Shown: one piece after another, positions 14,850 through 23,555 of the stretch | How the letters are laid out: every line of letters begins with the position of its first letter | Numbering within the stretch: the stretch's first letter is position 1 | Assembly (NCBI RefSeq): GCF_030389965.1 | Contig: NZ_CP128399.1 | Location: 2,826,799 to 2,890,798 of the forward strand | Length of the DNA stretch: 64,000 nucleotides | Direction: 5' to 3' | Source: Candidatus Chlorohelix allophototropha | Lineage (GTDB): Bacteria; Chloroflexota; Chloroflexia; Chloroheliales; Chloroheliaceae | Program-made: the position numbers and the translations under genes | The notes under the pieces: model-generated | The model's input: only the letters and a program-made list of their open reading frames with translations | What the model was told of the DNA's origin: nothing | Database searches by the model: none

Positions 14850-15206
14850 TCAATGCGCCGCCACGCAAAACTCGTTACCTTCGGGGTCTTGCATCACTGT
14901 CCACACAATACCCAATTCGGCGCGCTCGATAATTTTCTTAGCGCCTAAAGCGATGAGTCGCGCTACTTCAGCATGCATTCCGGTGAGGTCGCCCGCTCCA
15001 AAGTCGAGATGCATACGGTTCTTGAGCGTCTTTTTCTCTGACACTTGCTGCAATAAGATGCCCGCTTCAGCCTCATTGGGATTAACCAGTTGCATGTATT
15101 GCCCAAACGGTCCTTGCTTCTCCCAACCTGTTGCAAGCGACCAAAATTCTGCCAATTTTACGGAATCTTCACAATCCAGCACAATGTTGGCAATTTTAAG
15201 GCTCAT
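14850..15206 (-). CDS. VOC-superfamily (glyoxalase-like) protein
   Basis: A 118-residue protein starting MSLKIANIVLDCEDSVKLAEFW, with the two beta-alpha-beta-beta-beta modules of the vicinal oxygen chelate fold; the second ends VMQDPEGNEFCVA, the usual family signature. The start at 15206 is supported by AAAGGAGT on the minus strand. Members bind a divalent metal and act as glyoxalases, dioxygenases or resistance proteins, but this small single-domain type is usually of unknown substrate. It converges on the NUDIX gene with 4 bp between stops. Confidence 0.82.
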   Translation of the reverse strand: MSLKIANIVLDCEDSVKLAEFWSLATGWEKQGPFGQYMQLVNPNEAEAGILLQQVSEKKTLKNRMHLDFGAGDLTGMHAEVARLIALGAKKIIERAELGIVWTVMQDPEGNEFCVAAH

Positions 15207-15346
15207 CGCAAACTCCTTTCCATTTCCATAACCTGATGTATTATAAACCAATCCGCAATATAACAATAACTATGTTTAACTTCCATATTTTGTAAAAATA
15301 GGGTAAAAATAAAGGTGGTATTAATCTATTATCGGAGGAATTAAAA

Positions 15347-15742
15347 ATGTCGATCTTTTCAGCAGAGCAACGCAAATTATTTGAAGGACCTAATTTTGTT
15401 AATGTAGCTACCATAAGCATGGATGGAACCCCTCGCACCACTGCTATTTGGGTTGATATAGATGGCGATGATATTTTGTTAAATGGGGCACGTAGCCGTA
15501 AATGGATCAGCAATTTACGTAATAACCCAAACATAGCTTTGAGTATTTTCGATGTTACAATGCCTTACCACCAAATAAATGTGCAAGGTGAAGTAATGGA
15601 AATAACCGAAGAAGGCGCAGAGGAGCATATTGATAAACTCTCCCAGAAATATTTTGGGCGTGATTATCCGGATCACAATCCAAATGACCCGCGTACCATT
15701 GTCAGAGTCAAGGTGAAAAAATTCAAGAGTACTGGGGTTTAG
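15347..15742 (+). CDS. PPOX-class, probably F420-dependent, oxidoreductase
   Basis: A 131-residue split-barrel flavin or F420-binding protein beginning MSIFSAEQRKLFEGPNFVNV. The segment ATISMDGTPRTTAIWVDID and RSRKWISNLRNNPNIALSIFD match the Rv1155-like PPOX family that uses F420H2 to reduce varied substrates. GGAGG lies just upstream of ATG 15347. F420 use is inferred from the family and from the presence of cofC at 41720-42385; an FMN-dependent role is the alternative. Confidence 0.85.
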   Translation: MSIFSAEQRKLFEGPNFVNVATISMDGTPRTTAIWVDIDGDDILLNGARSRKWISNLRNNPNIALSIFDVTMPYHQINVQGEVMEITEEGAEEHIDKLSQKYFGRDYPDHNPNDPRTIVRVKVKKFKSTGV

Positions 15743-15834
15743 GGGGAGGTTAGCAGCTATATCAAAACGCGGGTGATGGGAAAAGACTCGCGTTTCGGTA
15801 TAGTGTAATTTTTCATTATTAGAAGAGAAAAAAA

Positions 15835-15883
15835 ACAAAAAAGCCCTGCTTATACTGCATTATAGGCAGTACATTCAGAGCTT
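15835..15883 (-). terminator. Terminator of the SH3-domain gene
   Basis: On the minus strand AAGCTCTG pairs with CAGGGCTT around an inner TACTGC/GCAGTA stem, followed by a T-run. It lies 28 bp after the stop of the SH3 gene. Confidence 0.75.
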
Positions 15884-15910
15884 GCAAATTAGATTATTGA
15901 GCGGACTAGC

Positions 15911-16537
15911 TTATTTCTTCTCCGCAGCGTAGCGTGGTATGTAACCGATAACCCCAGTTGAAAGCTGAATTTGGAAGAAATAGCCGTCATCCGAGAGTAA
16001 CCCGGCGCGTTCACCACGTCGCATCTTAGCAATCTGCCGACCGATAATGCCCGGTTTGTCATAAACCGCAATTTCAGCCGATGTTACCGAGATGGTAGAA
16101 GCAGATGATACTCTTGTAGCAGGACCAGACGATTCGCGACGAGAATTGCTGGAAGAACTAGAAGACGTAGAAGCTGGAGCGGACTTGGGCGCAGCCTGGC
16201 GAGGAGCGCGAGCAGCTACTGTAGGAGCGCTGGATCCGTTAGCGCTTCTAGTGGCTATAGGTTTGGTGGCAGCTTCGGCAGGAGCAGGAGAATCGATAAG
16301 GGGCAACTTAGAAAGTGCTACACCCTGCACAATTTCCCCGGCAGCTTTGTAGATGTAACCAGCCAACCCGTTGTCTAATTGAACTTTGAAATAGTAAGGA
16401 TCGCTATCCTCAATCACCAGAACTACAGCACCCTTTGAGAGATTGCCTAGTACATTCGAGGTGCCCTTTGGCGCTACCAGCAAATCGGCTACTTGGTACT
16501 TAATTTTAAAAGGTGTACTACCCGACATCTGATTCAA
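15911..16537 (-). CDS. Protein with two bacterial SH3 domains
   Basis: A 208-residue protein. An N-terminal SH3-like domain (about 5-75: KYQVADLLVAPKGTSNVLGNL, YYFKVQLDNGLAGYIYKAAG) and a C-terminal one (about 145-208: IAVYDKPGIIGRQIAKMRRGE, YFFQIQLSTGVIGYIPR) flank a low-complexity linker rich in Ala, Ser, Pro and Arg. No signal peptide is seen, unusual because such SH3_3 domains mostly act on the cell wall. TTG 16537 is chosen since AGGAGGGG lies 5 bp upstream; ATG 16528 is an alternative. Function unknown; binding of peptides or wall fragments is the usual role. Confidence 0.8.
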   Translation of the reverse strand: MNQMSGSTPFKIKYQVADLLVAPKGTSNVLGNLSKGAVVLVIEDSDPYYFKVQLDNGLAGYIYKAAGEIVQGVALSKLPLIDSPAPAEAATKPIATRSANGSSAPTVAARAPRQAAPKSAPASTSSSSSSNSRRESSGPATRVSSASTISVTSAEIAVYDKPGIIGRQIAKMRRGERAGLLSDDGYFFQIQLSTGVIGYIPRYAAEKK

Positions 16538-16824
16538 TTTTACCCCTCCTAATTGGAGATTCATCGCCGTTGATAAGCAGTTTCTAAAGACCGAGGGAAG
16601 TGTTGCCAATCTATAAGATTACACAAATCTCACACAATTTTACCACATTCTTTGTATTGTATATATTTTAACAGATGTTAGAAGGGTTTGCTAACGGAAT
16701 ATGGGTTTTTCTATGAATCATTTGTGTCTTTTGAGTAGATTCGGTTGTGAGTATTGTAACAGCGTGGTATACCCTTTCGTATAGGTTATAATTAATTGAA
16801 ATCTAATAAAGATAGGGTTTTGCA

Positions 16825-17892
16825 ATGAGAATACTCCAATCAATTTCATTGTTGCTGGTTTTGGTACTGGGCGCGTGTGGCGAATCAGCAGCAACTTCTA
16901 CACCTGTTCCTGATAAAGCAACTCAGCAGATTATACCCACTCAGGGAATCTCGACCGTAAGCACAATATCACCCGGTGTAAAGTTACCAAACCAACCGGA
17001 ACAACCACTCTCAGGTCCGGGCGGAAGCAGCTACAAATACGGTGGAAGCGTCAGCAACAGCTATGGAGAAGGCGCTAGCAAATATTATATTTTTGAACCT
17101 ACAAACCCCACACCCGCTACCGCACCTGTAATTGCCCTACTACATGGTTATACCGATATTAACCCGCAAAGTTACAAATACTGGATTGACCATTTGGTTA
17201 GGCGCGGGAATATTGTGATTTTTCCGGTATATCAAGCAAACATCCTTGATATGAACGGTTCGAAATTTACTGATACCAGTTTGACGGCGCTGAAAGCCGC
17301 CCTAGCGCAATTACAACAAAACGGTAATGTCAAACCTGAACTGGATAAATTTATGCTGGTCGGTTACAGCGCAGGCGGTATTATTGCTACTAATCTGGCA
17401 GGGCGTGCAGCTAGCGCGGGTTTGCCGGAACCCCGTGCTCTTTTTGACATCACGCCGGGTGGTTGTAATAATTGCGGGGCAATGGCAATCGGAGGTTTCC
17501 CCTTAGAGATGGAGGCTTTGCCTGCTATCCCCGCTTCTATGAAAATGCTGGTGCTGGTAGGAGACCGGGATATCATAGTCGGGGACAAACCTTCAAAAGT
17601 TATCTGGCAAAATACTTCGCAAATATCGTCGGAAAATCGCGATTTCATTAAAGTTATCAGTGATAGCCACGGGGCACCACCGTTAATTGCCGATCATGGC
17701 ATGACGAATCGCCGCACACAGGATGCGCTGAATTACTACGGCATATGGAAATTGACCGATGCGCTGCAAAGTTGTGCGTTATATAATAAAGAGTGTGATA
17801 GTGCGCTTGGCAACACTCCGGCGCAACGTTTTATGGGCAAATGGAGTGACGGAACCGCTGTAACAGAATTGGTAGTTACTAAAAACCCATGA
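16825..17892 (+). CDS. Lipoprotein alpha/beta hydrolase
   Basis: A 355-residue exported lipoprotein. Lipobox LVLGAC at residues about 13-18 places Cys18 as the lipid site. After a Thr/Pro-rich linker (to about 70) comes an alpha/beta-hydrolase: oxyanion strand IALLHGYTDINP, nucleophile elbow GYSAGG (Ser about 181), a Cys pair in GGCNNC (about 213-217), acid near GDRDIIVG and His in SHGAPPLIADHGMTN. The layout is similar to dienelactone hydrolase or cutinase-like esterases. ATG 16825 follows a TATAAT-like box at 16786-16792. Substrate unknown; it acts outside the membrane. Confidence 0.85.
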   Translation: MRILQSISLLLVLVLGACGESAATSTPVPDKATQQIIPTQGISTVSTISPGVKLPNQPEQPLSGPGGSSYKYGGSVSNSYGEGASKYYIFEPTNPTPATAPVIALLHGYTDINPQSYKYWIDHLVRRGNIVIFPVYQANILDMNGSKFTDTSLTALKAALAQLQQNGNVKPELDKFMLVGYSAGGIIATNLAGRAASAGLPEPRALFDITPGGCNNCGAMAIGGFPLEMEALPAIPASMKMLVLVGDRDIIVGDKPSKVIWQNTSQISSENRDFIKVISDSHGAPPLIADHGMTNRRTQDALNYYGIWKLTDALQSCALYNKECDSALGNTPAQRFMGKWSDGTAVTELVVTKNP

Positions 17893-17912
17893 GTCGGGGA
17901 GGTAGAAAATAA

Positions 17913-18455
17913 ATGCAACTGATGATTGCCGCTCAATTTCAAGGTACGCTGCCAGAAATCCAGCAGAAAATGGCAAAGGTAGCCGAAATTTTCTACCCAA
18001 AAGATATTTATTACCAGTTAGAAGCTATCCCCAAAATGATGCGCTTCAAAGTGCTGGTCTATTCCGATGATTTAACCAAAGCCAAAGATGCGCTTTTTGG
18101 GATATTCCCCAACGAACCACGCAAGTTACAGGTACAGGTTGATTCTCAAGTGCCGCTCAAACTTTCAAAAAACGTGATTAAGCCGGGACAAACTGCGCTT
18201 TTTGGGCGTTTGCCCTTTGCCTTAAAAATTCCCGGCTCTGAAGCTTTCCAACTGGATGGGGATAACACCATCGCTTTGAATGAATTTGCGGTGGAATGGG
18301 ACGGTTTTGGAACTTTGCGCATTCGCGATTTGGGAGAAGGTATCGGGGTAGTAGTGGGCGAGGTAATGGCTCCCGCTAACGAATGGTTGCAAATTGAAAC
18401 AGGGGCAAAGGTGCGAATCGGACGGCAGGCAGTGCTACGCTTTGTGGAAATATAG
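17913..18455 (+). CDS. Uncharacterised protein, possible FHA-like C-terminus
   Basis: A 180-residue soluble protein, 20 bp after the lipoprotein gene with GGAGG before ATG 17913, so likely in its operon. The first 90 residues (MQLMIAAQFQGTLPEIQQKM) look like an alpha/beta domain; the last 70 (FQLDGDNTIALNEFAVEWDG, IETGAKVRIGRQAVLRFVEI) are a beta-sandwich that resembles a forkhead-associated domain, but the diagnostic GR..S..H motif is not seen. I do not recognise a family. An FHA-like fold would suggest a link with the Ser/Thr kinase at 33878; this is only inference. Confidence 0.7.
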   Translation: MQLMIAAQFQGTLPEIQQKMAKVAEIFYPKDIYYQLEAIPKMMRFKVLVYSDDLTKAKDALFGIFPNEPRKLQVQVDSQVPLKLSKNVIKPGQTALFGRLPFALKIPGSEAFQLDGDNTIALNEFAVEWDGFGTLRIRDLGEGIGVVVGEVMAPANEWLQIETGAKVRIGRQAVLRFVEI

Positions 18456-18608
18456 AAACTCTAATTGAGCTTTAAACAAACCCCTGTGTGTATAGGCAAT
18501 TCTGCTTTGCATTGAGTCAAGGAGTAGCTTAAAATAGATGAAGCTTGCTTACTTTTAATAAGTGCATTAGTTAAATATGGTTATAGAACTGGAAATTATA
18601 AAACTGGT

Positions 18609-19832
18609 ATGTTAACGCGAGTAGTAAATAAGAATCACCGCAAATCCCCCCTTATTCTTTTGATAACTTTTTTGCTCATTAACTTGCTAGCTATATTTGG
18701 TGAAGTCGTACCCGCCCAAGCCTATAAAGCAGAAGCAATACCTGGCAGTTCCAAAATAGATAACATGCCGGTTTACGCACAGCAGCGCACCCTTAGCTGC
18801 GAATATGCTGCCACACGCGCCGCATTAGGGCGGTGGGGCATAAATATCAGTGAATTAGACTTTATTAACGCTATACCACAAAACCCCAATCCACATTTCG
18901 GTTATCGCGGAAATATCAATGGGGTATTCGGTGGAACGGTAGATTACGGCATTTATGCTGAACCGATTGCACTCTATCTCAACTCGCGTGGAATAAATAC
19001 CAAATTGTTGTCGGGAGGCGTAGAGGAACTTAAAAGCGAAATTTCCAAAGGTCGCCCAGTAGTAGTGTGGGTTCCTAGTGGGGTAGGCTGGGGTAGCCCA
19101 TACCTTACTAGTTACGAAGGCATAAACTTCAAATTAATGGCTTACGAGCATGCGGTCACTGCTTACGGCTACGATGAGGATGGGATTTATATTGCCGACC
19201 CGGGTTTTGGCACTTACGATTATTATAGCTGGGATCGCTTTATACGAGCGTGGGGCTATCTAGATAACATGGGTATGTCGATTTTACCCGGTAGCCCGGC
19301 TTATACGGCAGATGAAACCTATGGAATCGCGCCCCAATTCTACCGCCAGTGGCTTTTAGAAGGTGGACTTGATCTCTACGGCTACCCGATTTCGCTGTCG
19401 GTGGAAAATAATGGCAAAATCGTCCAGTATTTCGAACGGGCGCGTATGGAATATGATGTAAGCGAACCAGTTACCCAGACTATCGCATTGGGACTATTAG
19501 GAAGTGAGATAACAGCAACCCGTACAAATGAACTGTTCTTCCGCCCTGTTGCGCCCTTAAAATCCGATAGTATCTGGTATCTGGAAGAAACCGGGCATAC
19601 GTTAGGAGGGGCTTTCCTATCGTACTGGCTTAGCCAAGGCGGGTTAGCAGTTTTCGGTTATCCCATCTCAGAACCTTTTGTAGAGCATGGTCAGGTAGTG
19701 CAATACTTCGAACGAACTAGGCTTGAATTGGTTCCGGGCACTAGTAACCAAATTACGTTGGGCTTGTTGGGTAGAGAATTGCTCATTAGAAAACCTGCTA
19801 CCATACTGACCCACCTGCCGATTATGGATTAA
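18609..19832 (+). CDS. Secreted C39-like cysteine peptidase with two FGYP/VQYFER repeats
   Basis: A 407-residue exported protein: signal peptide (LILLITFLLINLLAIFGEVVPAQA) with AQA cleavage near residue 38, then a C39_2 peptidase-like domain (about 50-225) with catalytic Cys in LSCEYAATRAAL, and His and Asp in YEHAVTAYGYDEDGIYIADPG. The rest holds two copies of a repeat (about 235-310 and 320-397), each with GG-L...(Y/F)GYPIS and VQYFER.R followed by LGLLG. Both subtilisins near 60 kb carry the same repeat. It is probably a cell-surface or extracellular peptidase. ATG 18609 has only weak ribosome-site support. Confidence 0.85.
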   Translation: MLTRVVNKNHRKSPLILLITFLLINLLAIFGEVVPAQAYKAEAIPGSSKIDNMPVYAQQRTLSCEYAATRAALGRWGINISELDFINAIPQNPNPHFGYRGNINGVFGGTVDYGIYAEPIALYLNSRGINTKLLSGGVEELKSEISKGRPVVVWVPSGVGWGSPYLTSYEGINFKLMAYEHAVTAYGYDEDGIYIADPGFGTYDYYSWDRFIRAWGYLDNMGMSILPGSPAYTADETYGIAPQFYRQWLLEGGLDLYGYPISLSVENNGKIVQYFERARMEYDVSEPVTQTIALGLLGSEITATRTNELFFRPVAPLKSDSIWYLEETGHTLGGAFLSYWLSQGGLAVFGYPISEPFVEHGQVVQYFERTRLELVPGTSNQITLGLLGRELLIRKPATILTHLPIMD

Positions 19833-19850
19833 AAATTCGAATTTCTTTGG

Positions 19851-19879
19851 TTGCAAAGCCCTACCCATCGTGCTATAAT
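19851..19879 (+). promoter_or_regulatory. Promoter of tRNA-Val
   Basis: TTGCAA (19851-19856), 17-bp spacer, TATAAT (19874-19879), 17 bp before the tRNA 5' end. Confidence 0.85.
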
Positions 19880-19896
19880 TTTTGTCACCTGAATAA

Positions 19897-19970
<74 letters not shown>

Positions 19971-20060
19971 CTTTTTATGTCTGCTATTCCTCATTGCTTG
20001 TAACCTCTCTCCAATCAGTTCGTTTTATATAGTGTGAAATAATAATCTTTATGAGGATTC

Positions 20061-21059
20061 ATGTATATGCGGAAGCGCTTAATTCTACTACTTTTGTTTT
20101 GCATGCTTTTCAGCGCTTGTAGCTCCGATAGTGTGCCGAATGAAACGCTTACTCCTAATCCGGAAGTGTCGTCTGCACCTTTCTGGTTTCTTAGAACACC
20201 TACACCACTTGAAGAAACAATCAATACCACCTTGGAACCCGCAATAACCATTACGCCGATTCCTATTGCTACCGAGCCGCTAACTACTGCGCCAGTCACT
20301 ACTATTGATATTACAGAGCCAACTGCCAGCCCGGTGCCGCTAAATACTACTACCGTGGCAAAAACGGTTGCCAGTCCACCTAAAACCACCACGATTGCAG
20401 CTAAAACCACTATAGCCGCCACCGTTGCCTATGCAACCCCTATACCCGGTTTAAGTGAAATTGCAAAAGGGCGAACCGGCAAAAAACAGGTAGCCATTAC
20501 CTTTGATGCCGGATCGAGCGGTGAGGCTTTTCCTTTGATTAAAACCGCACTTGACAAGTATGGCATAAAAATCACTTTCTTCCTGACAGGTCTATGGGCA
20601 GAGCATTACCCACAATATGTTAAACAACTCGCGGACGACAAAATGGAATTGGGCAATCATTCTTGGAATCATCCCGATATGACCAAAATCGGGATGGAGG
20701 AGATTCGTACTGAGCTTTTACGCACCGATGCGCTAATCCAACAACAAGCCGGGAAATCTACCAGACCGCTTTTCCGCTTTCCCTATGGAGCGCGAACGGC
20801 TCGAGAACAAGGTATCGTAAACGGGCTAGGGTATCGCTCAATTTTCTGGACGCTGGACAGCCTCGATTCAGTGGGTGCGCCAAAAAGCGCGGATTTTCTG
20901 GTACAGCGCATAAATGGACAAACCGATGCCCAATTAGATGGGGCAATTATATTAATGCATATAGGTGCACAAACTTCGGCAGAAGCATTGCCGCTAATTA
21001 TCCAGAAATTACAGGCGCGTGGATTTAAGATAGTGACCGTTTCACAGCTAATAAATTAA
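20061..21059 (+). CDS. Lipoprotein polysaccharide deacetylase (NodB family, CE4)
   Basis: A 332-residue exported lipoprotein that removes acetyl groups from cell-surface polysaccharide such as peptidoglycan or chitin-like polymer. Lipobox FSAC ends at Cys20. A Thr/Pro-rich spacer of about 110 residues is followed by the NodB domain: motif 1 ITFDAG (about 147-152), metal-binding motif 2 NHSWNHPD (about 197-204), motif 3 RFPYGARTA (about 238-246). The usual TFDDG is TFDAG here, as in several characterised CE4 subfamilies that bind metal with one Asp. ATG 20061 has GAGGATTC upstream. Confidence 0.9.
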   Translation: MYMRKRLILLLLFCMLFSACSSDSVPNETLTPNPEVSSAPFWFLRTPTPLEETINTTLEPAITITPIPIATEPLTTAPVTTIDITEPTASPVPLNTTTVAKTVASPPKTTTIAAKTTIAATVAYATPIPGLSEIAKGRTGKKQVAITFDAGSSGEAFPLIKTALDKYGIKITFFLTGLWAEHYPQYVKQLADDKMELGNHSWNHPDMTKIGMEEIRTELLRTDALIQQQAGKSTRPLFRFPYGARTAREQGIVNGLGYRSIFWTLDSLDSVGAPKSADFLVQRINGQTDAQLDGAIILMHIGAQTSAEALPLIIQKLQARGFKIVTVSQLIN

Positions 21060-21089
21060 GAAATAGGTAAAAACTTCACCATTTTTCTA

Positions 21090-21118
21090 TTGACTCGTTA
21101 TTGTTGAGAGAATATAAT
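21090..21118 (+). promoter_or_regulatory. Strong sigma-70 promoter
   Basis: TTGACT (21090-21095), exactly 17 bp, TATAAT (21113-21118). It is followed by a 31-codon reading frame and a terminator, so it defines a short transcript of about 190 nt. Confidence 0.85.
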
Positions 21119-21199
21119 CGTTGCATCACGGTAATAACACACTCTTTACCGCTTACGAAGGGTTTACAGGTTTAAATTGAAAGTCGCCGGGGGTGCACG

Positions 21200-21295
21200 A
21201 TGAAGACAGCACCAATAGAAAAGGTAGAAAAATCAATCAAGACTGTTTCTTCGGATACGGAGTATATGCGCGAGTCTGCGGCACAGGTACGATAA
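21200..21295 (+). CDS. Possible 31-residue small protein or leader peptide
   Basis: ATG 21200 to TAA 21293-21295: MKTAPIEKVEKSIKTVSSDT then EYMRESAAQVR. GGGGG lies 7 bp before the ATG. Charged and probably helical. Its stop codon falls in the loop of the terminator hairpin at 21279-21309, so translation through the last codons would disrupt the 5' arm. Either a real small protein or a regulatory leader for the SWIM gene; support is modest. Confidence 0.45.
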   Translation: MKTAPIEKVEKSIKTVSSDTEYMRESAAQVR

Positions 21296-21317
21296 CACGT
21301 CCTGTGCCGTTTTGTTT
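21279..21317 (+). terminator. Strong Rho-independent terminator (possible attenuator)
   Basis: CGGCACAGG (21279-21287) pairs perfectly with CCTGTGCCG (21301-21309), extended by ACG/CGT inside the loop, then TTTTGTTT. It ends the short transcript from 21090, 119 bp before the SWIM gene. Confidence 0.9.
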
Positions 21318-21435
21318 GAGTGTGAGTTTTAGGGGAACTCTAACGGGCTTGGTTTACCAGACTCGCCGAGCAAACCAGTTAGAGCATTAATACTTCCCGG
21401 TTAATTCCGGAAAGTTAGAGTTTAGGAGGCAACAC

Positions 21436-21696
21436 ATGCACAGTAGCTTTATTGGGAAGATTGAAAAAGCCAAACGCTATCAAACTGAGCCTGGGCGCAT
21501 TCACTTCCTGAACGCGACAGCCGAATTTCATGGTGAACACGACAACTATGTAGTAGAGCTTCGCGAAGGGCATTGGCATTGCACCTGCCACACTTTCCAA
21601 ATAGGACTTGAGGAATGTGCGCATATTATGGCGATGCAACGAATACTAGATCCAATGTTGGATATAGAGTCTCGCTCTGCGCATCACGAAGGGTAA
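21436..21696 (+). CDS. Small SWIM-type zinc-finger protein
   Basis: An 86-residue protein. HWHCTCHTFQIGLEECAHIMA contains the SWIM pattern C-x-C-x(n)-C-x-H (Cys about 53, 55 and 66, His about 68), a Zn-binding module found in DNA- or protein-binding factors. The rest (RIHFLNATAEFHGEHDNYVVEL) forms a short beta-hairpin before it. ATG 21436 follows TTAGGAGG at optimum distance. It may be controlled by the leader with a terminator just upstream. Biological role unknown. Confidence 0.85.
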   Translation: MHSSFIGKIEKAKRYQTEPGRIHFLNATAEFHGEHDNYVVELREGHWHCTCHTFQIGLEECAHIMAMQRILDPMLDIESRSAHHEG

Positions 21697-21721
21697 CCTG
21701 AAAATTATTCGAAAATCAGGT

Positions 21722-21757
21722 AAGACTGCTCTATACAAGATAGGGCAGTCTTTTTTT
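21722..21757 (+). terminator. Terminator of the SWIM gene
   Basis: AAGACTGCTCTAT pairs with ATAGGGCAGTCTT (13 bp with one T-G) around ACAAG, followed by seven T's. Confidence 0.93.
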
Positions 21758-21835
21758 GCCTAAAATTGACGCATCCACGGGCTTTTTGTATCATGCTGTG
21801 TACACAGCTTTTTTATTATTGGAGGAGGCACAGTT

Positions 21836-22408
21836 TTGGATTTATTTTTAGGGTTATTGGGTGGTCTTGGTATAGCAATCCCATGCGGCTTTAATCCTTA
21901 TTTACCCTTATTGGTTATTAGTGTGGCAGGAATGGGCAAACTAACTACACTGAATCCTGATATCGGGTTTTTAGGTTCATGGACAGCCTTAATCGTGCTG
22001 GCAATCCTTGTCGGGTTGGATATTGTTGCCGATAAATTGCCACAGATTGAGAACTTGTACCGCTGGGTAAATCTTCTGATATGTCCCATCGCCGGGGGAC
22101 TAGCAATGGCAGCTATAATCCCTTCCAGCACTGTGGCAACACCCGCCAGTTTTGCAATCGGGCTGATTGCCAGCGAATTGATGCATCTAGTTAAAAGCGG
22201 GCTACGCCCTGCACTGATAGGTTCCAGCAAAATGGCGCTTGCCTTTGAATCCATGATCAGTATGGGCGAAGATATGTTGGTAGCGGTGCTAGCGGTGCTT
22301 TCGATTGGAGTAGCTATTCTGGGAGGCTCTCTCTCGATTCTGACTCTGGGAATGAGTTTCTGGTGGATGTCTAATCTCAAACGACGCAAGCTACCGGCTA
22401 AAGTATGA
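21836..22408 (+). CDS. DUF4126 integral membrane protein
   Basis: A 190-residue membrane protein with about four to five TM helices, starting DLFLGLLGGLGIAIPCGFNP (a re-entrant NPYLPLL segment follows) and containing GLDIVADKLPQIENLYRWV, the family's conserved centre. TTG 21836 follows GGAGGAGG. Function of DUF4126 is not known; a role as a small transporter or channel has been guessed. It ends by overlapping the glycosyltransferase start by 4 bp (ATGA type), so the two are translationally coupled. Confidence 0.82.
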   Translation: MDLFLGLLGGLGIAIPCGFNPYLPLLVISVAGMGKLTTLNPDIGFLGSWTALIVLAILVGLDIVADKLPQIENLYRWVNLLICPIAGGLAMAAIIPSSTVATPASFAIGLIASELMHLVKSGLRPALIGSSKMALAFESMISMGEDMLVAVLAVLSIGVAILGGSLSILTLGMSFWWMSNLKRRKLPAKV

Positions 22409-23550
22409 AAATAGGCATAGATGCCAGCAGGCTGGCGGTGGGCAAGCGCACCGGCACCGAAAATTATGCCTATCAAGTGACGCGGCGAATTATCGAAAAC
22501 CGACAGCATGATTTTGCGCTCTATTTCAATAAGCCCCCTACCAGCTTGCAATTGCACGGATTGAATTTGGGAAAAAATGTAACCACATGTGCAATGCCTG
22601 CACCGCGCTTGTGGACGCATACGCGCTTGAGCTTTGAAATGCTGATACATGCGCCAGACGCTCTTTTTATTCCGGCACATGTGTTGCCGCTGTACCACCC
22701 CTTACGTTCGGTAGTTACAATCCATGATTTGGGCTACCTTTACCACCCGGAAGCGCATACCCCACTTTCCCGTATGTATCTGAACTGGTCGACTCGCTTT
22801 AGTGCGCTTAAATCGCGCTTAGTGATTTCGGTAAGTCAAGCCACCGCAAACGACCTTGAGCGCCATTATGGAATCAGCCCTGAGAAAATCCGAGTAATCC
22901 CACATGGTTATGATCGTGAGCAGTTCAAGCCTATCAAAGATTCCAGCCTGATTGCATATGTGCGCACCAAATACAATATAGAGCCGGGACCCTACATCTT
23001 TTATGTAGGCACTATCCAGCCGCGCAAAAATCTGGAGCGTTTGATGGAGGCGTTTGCAGCATTGGTACGAGATGAAAATTTCGATTATCCGGCGCGCCAC
23101 CAATTACAACTGGTGTTAGGGGGTAAGCCGGGCTGGATGAGCGAACCGATTATGCAGAAAGCCGTTGCGCTAAACCTACCGGAACAAATCAAACTGGTGG
23201 GCTATGTCTCTGATATGGATTTGCCCGCACTCTATAGCGGCGCAGAAGCTTTCACATTTCCTTCGCTCTACGAAGGGTTCGGTCTACCAGCGCTGGAAGC
23301 AATGGCGTGTGGGGTGCCAGTAATTTGCTCTAACGCCGGAAGCCTACCTGAAGTAGTGGGGGATGCTGCTTTGTTACACCACCCGCTCGATGCCAAAGCA
23401 ATAGAATGGAACTTGCGCCGCCTTTTATGTAACCCACAACTGCGAGGCGAAATGATAAATAAGGGCTTACGCCGTGCAGCTTTATTCTCGTGGGAGAAAT
23501 GCGCCGACGAAACCCTAGCTACTTTGATGGAAGTGGCAGGTAAGAAGTAA
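22405..23550 (+). CDS. GT4-family glycosyltransferase
   Basis: A 381-residue GT-B enzyme that transfers a sugar from an activated donor, probably to a cell-envelope glycan or glycolipid. N-terminal MKIGIDASRLAVGKRTGTENYA with the glycine-rich loop, central VGTIQPRKNLERLMEAF, and the donor-binding signature FPSLYEGFGLPALEAMACG (E-x7-E type) followed by GSLPEVVGDAA. Similar to mannosyltransferase WbaZ-like proteins. It is coupled to the DUF4126 gene upstream and converges with the lipase gene. Exact sugar not predictable. Confidence 0.9.
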   Translation: MKIGIDASRLAVGKRTGTENYAYQVTRRIIENRQHDFALYFNKPPTSLQLHGLNLGKNVTTCAMPAPRLWTHTRLSFEMLIHAPDALFIPAHVLPLYHPLRSVVTIHDLGYLYHPEAHTPLSRMYLNWSTRFSALKSRLVISVSQATANDLERHYGISPEKIRVIPHGYDREQFKPIKDSSLIAYVRTKYNIEPGPYIFYVGTIQPRKNLERLMEAFAALVRDENFDYPARHQLQLVLGGKPGWMSEPIMQKAVALNLPEQIKLVGYVSDMDLPALYSGAEAFTFPSLYEGFGLPALEAMACGVPVICSNAGSLPEVVGDAALLHHPLDAKAIEWNLRRLLCNPQLRGEMINKGLRRAALFSWEKCADETLATLMEVAGKK

Positions 23551-23555
23551 TATTT

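Noticed and set aside
20500-20520. Loss of activity in the deacetylase because TFDDG reads TFDAG
   Set aside because: The remaining Asp and the two His in NHSWNHPD are kept, and TFDAG occurs in deacetylases of known subfamilies.
21193-21390. A 65-codon frame over the small-ORF/terminator region
   Set aside because: It runs straight through the strong terminator hairpin, has no ribosome site, and is in a different frame from the better-supported 31-codon one.
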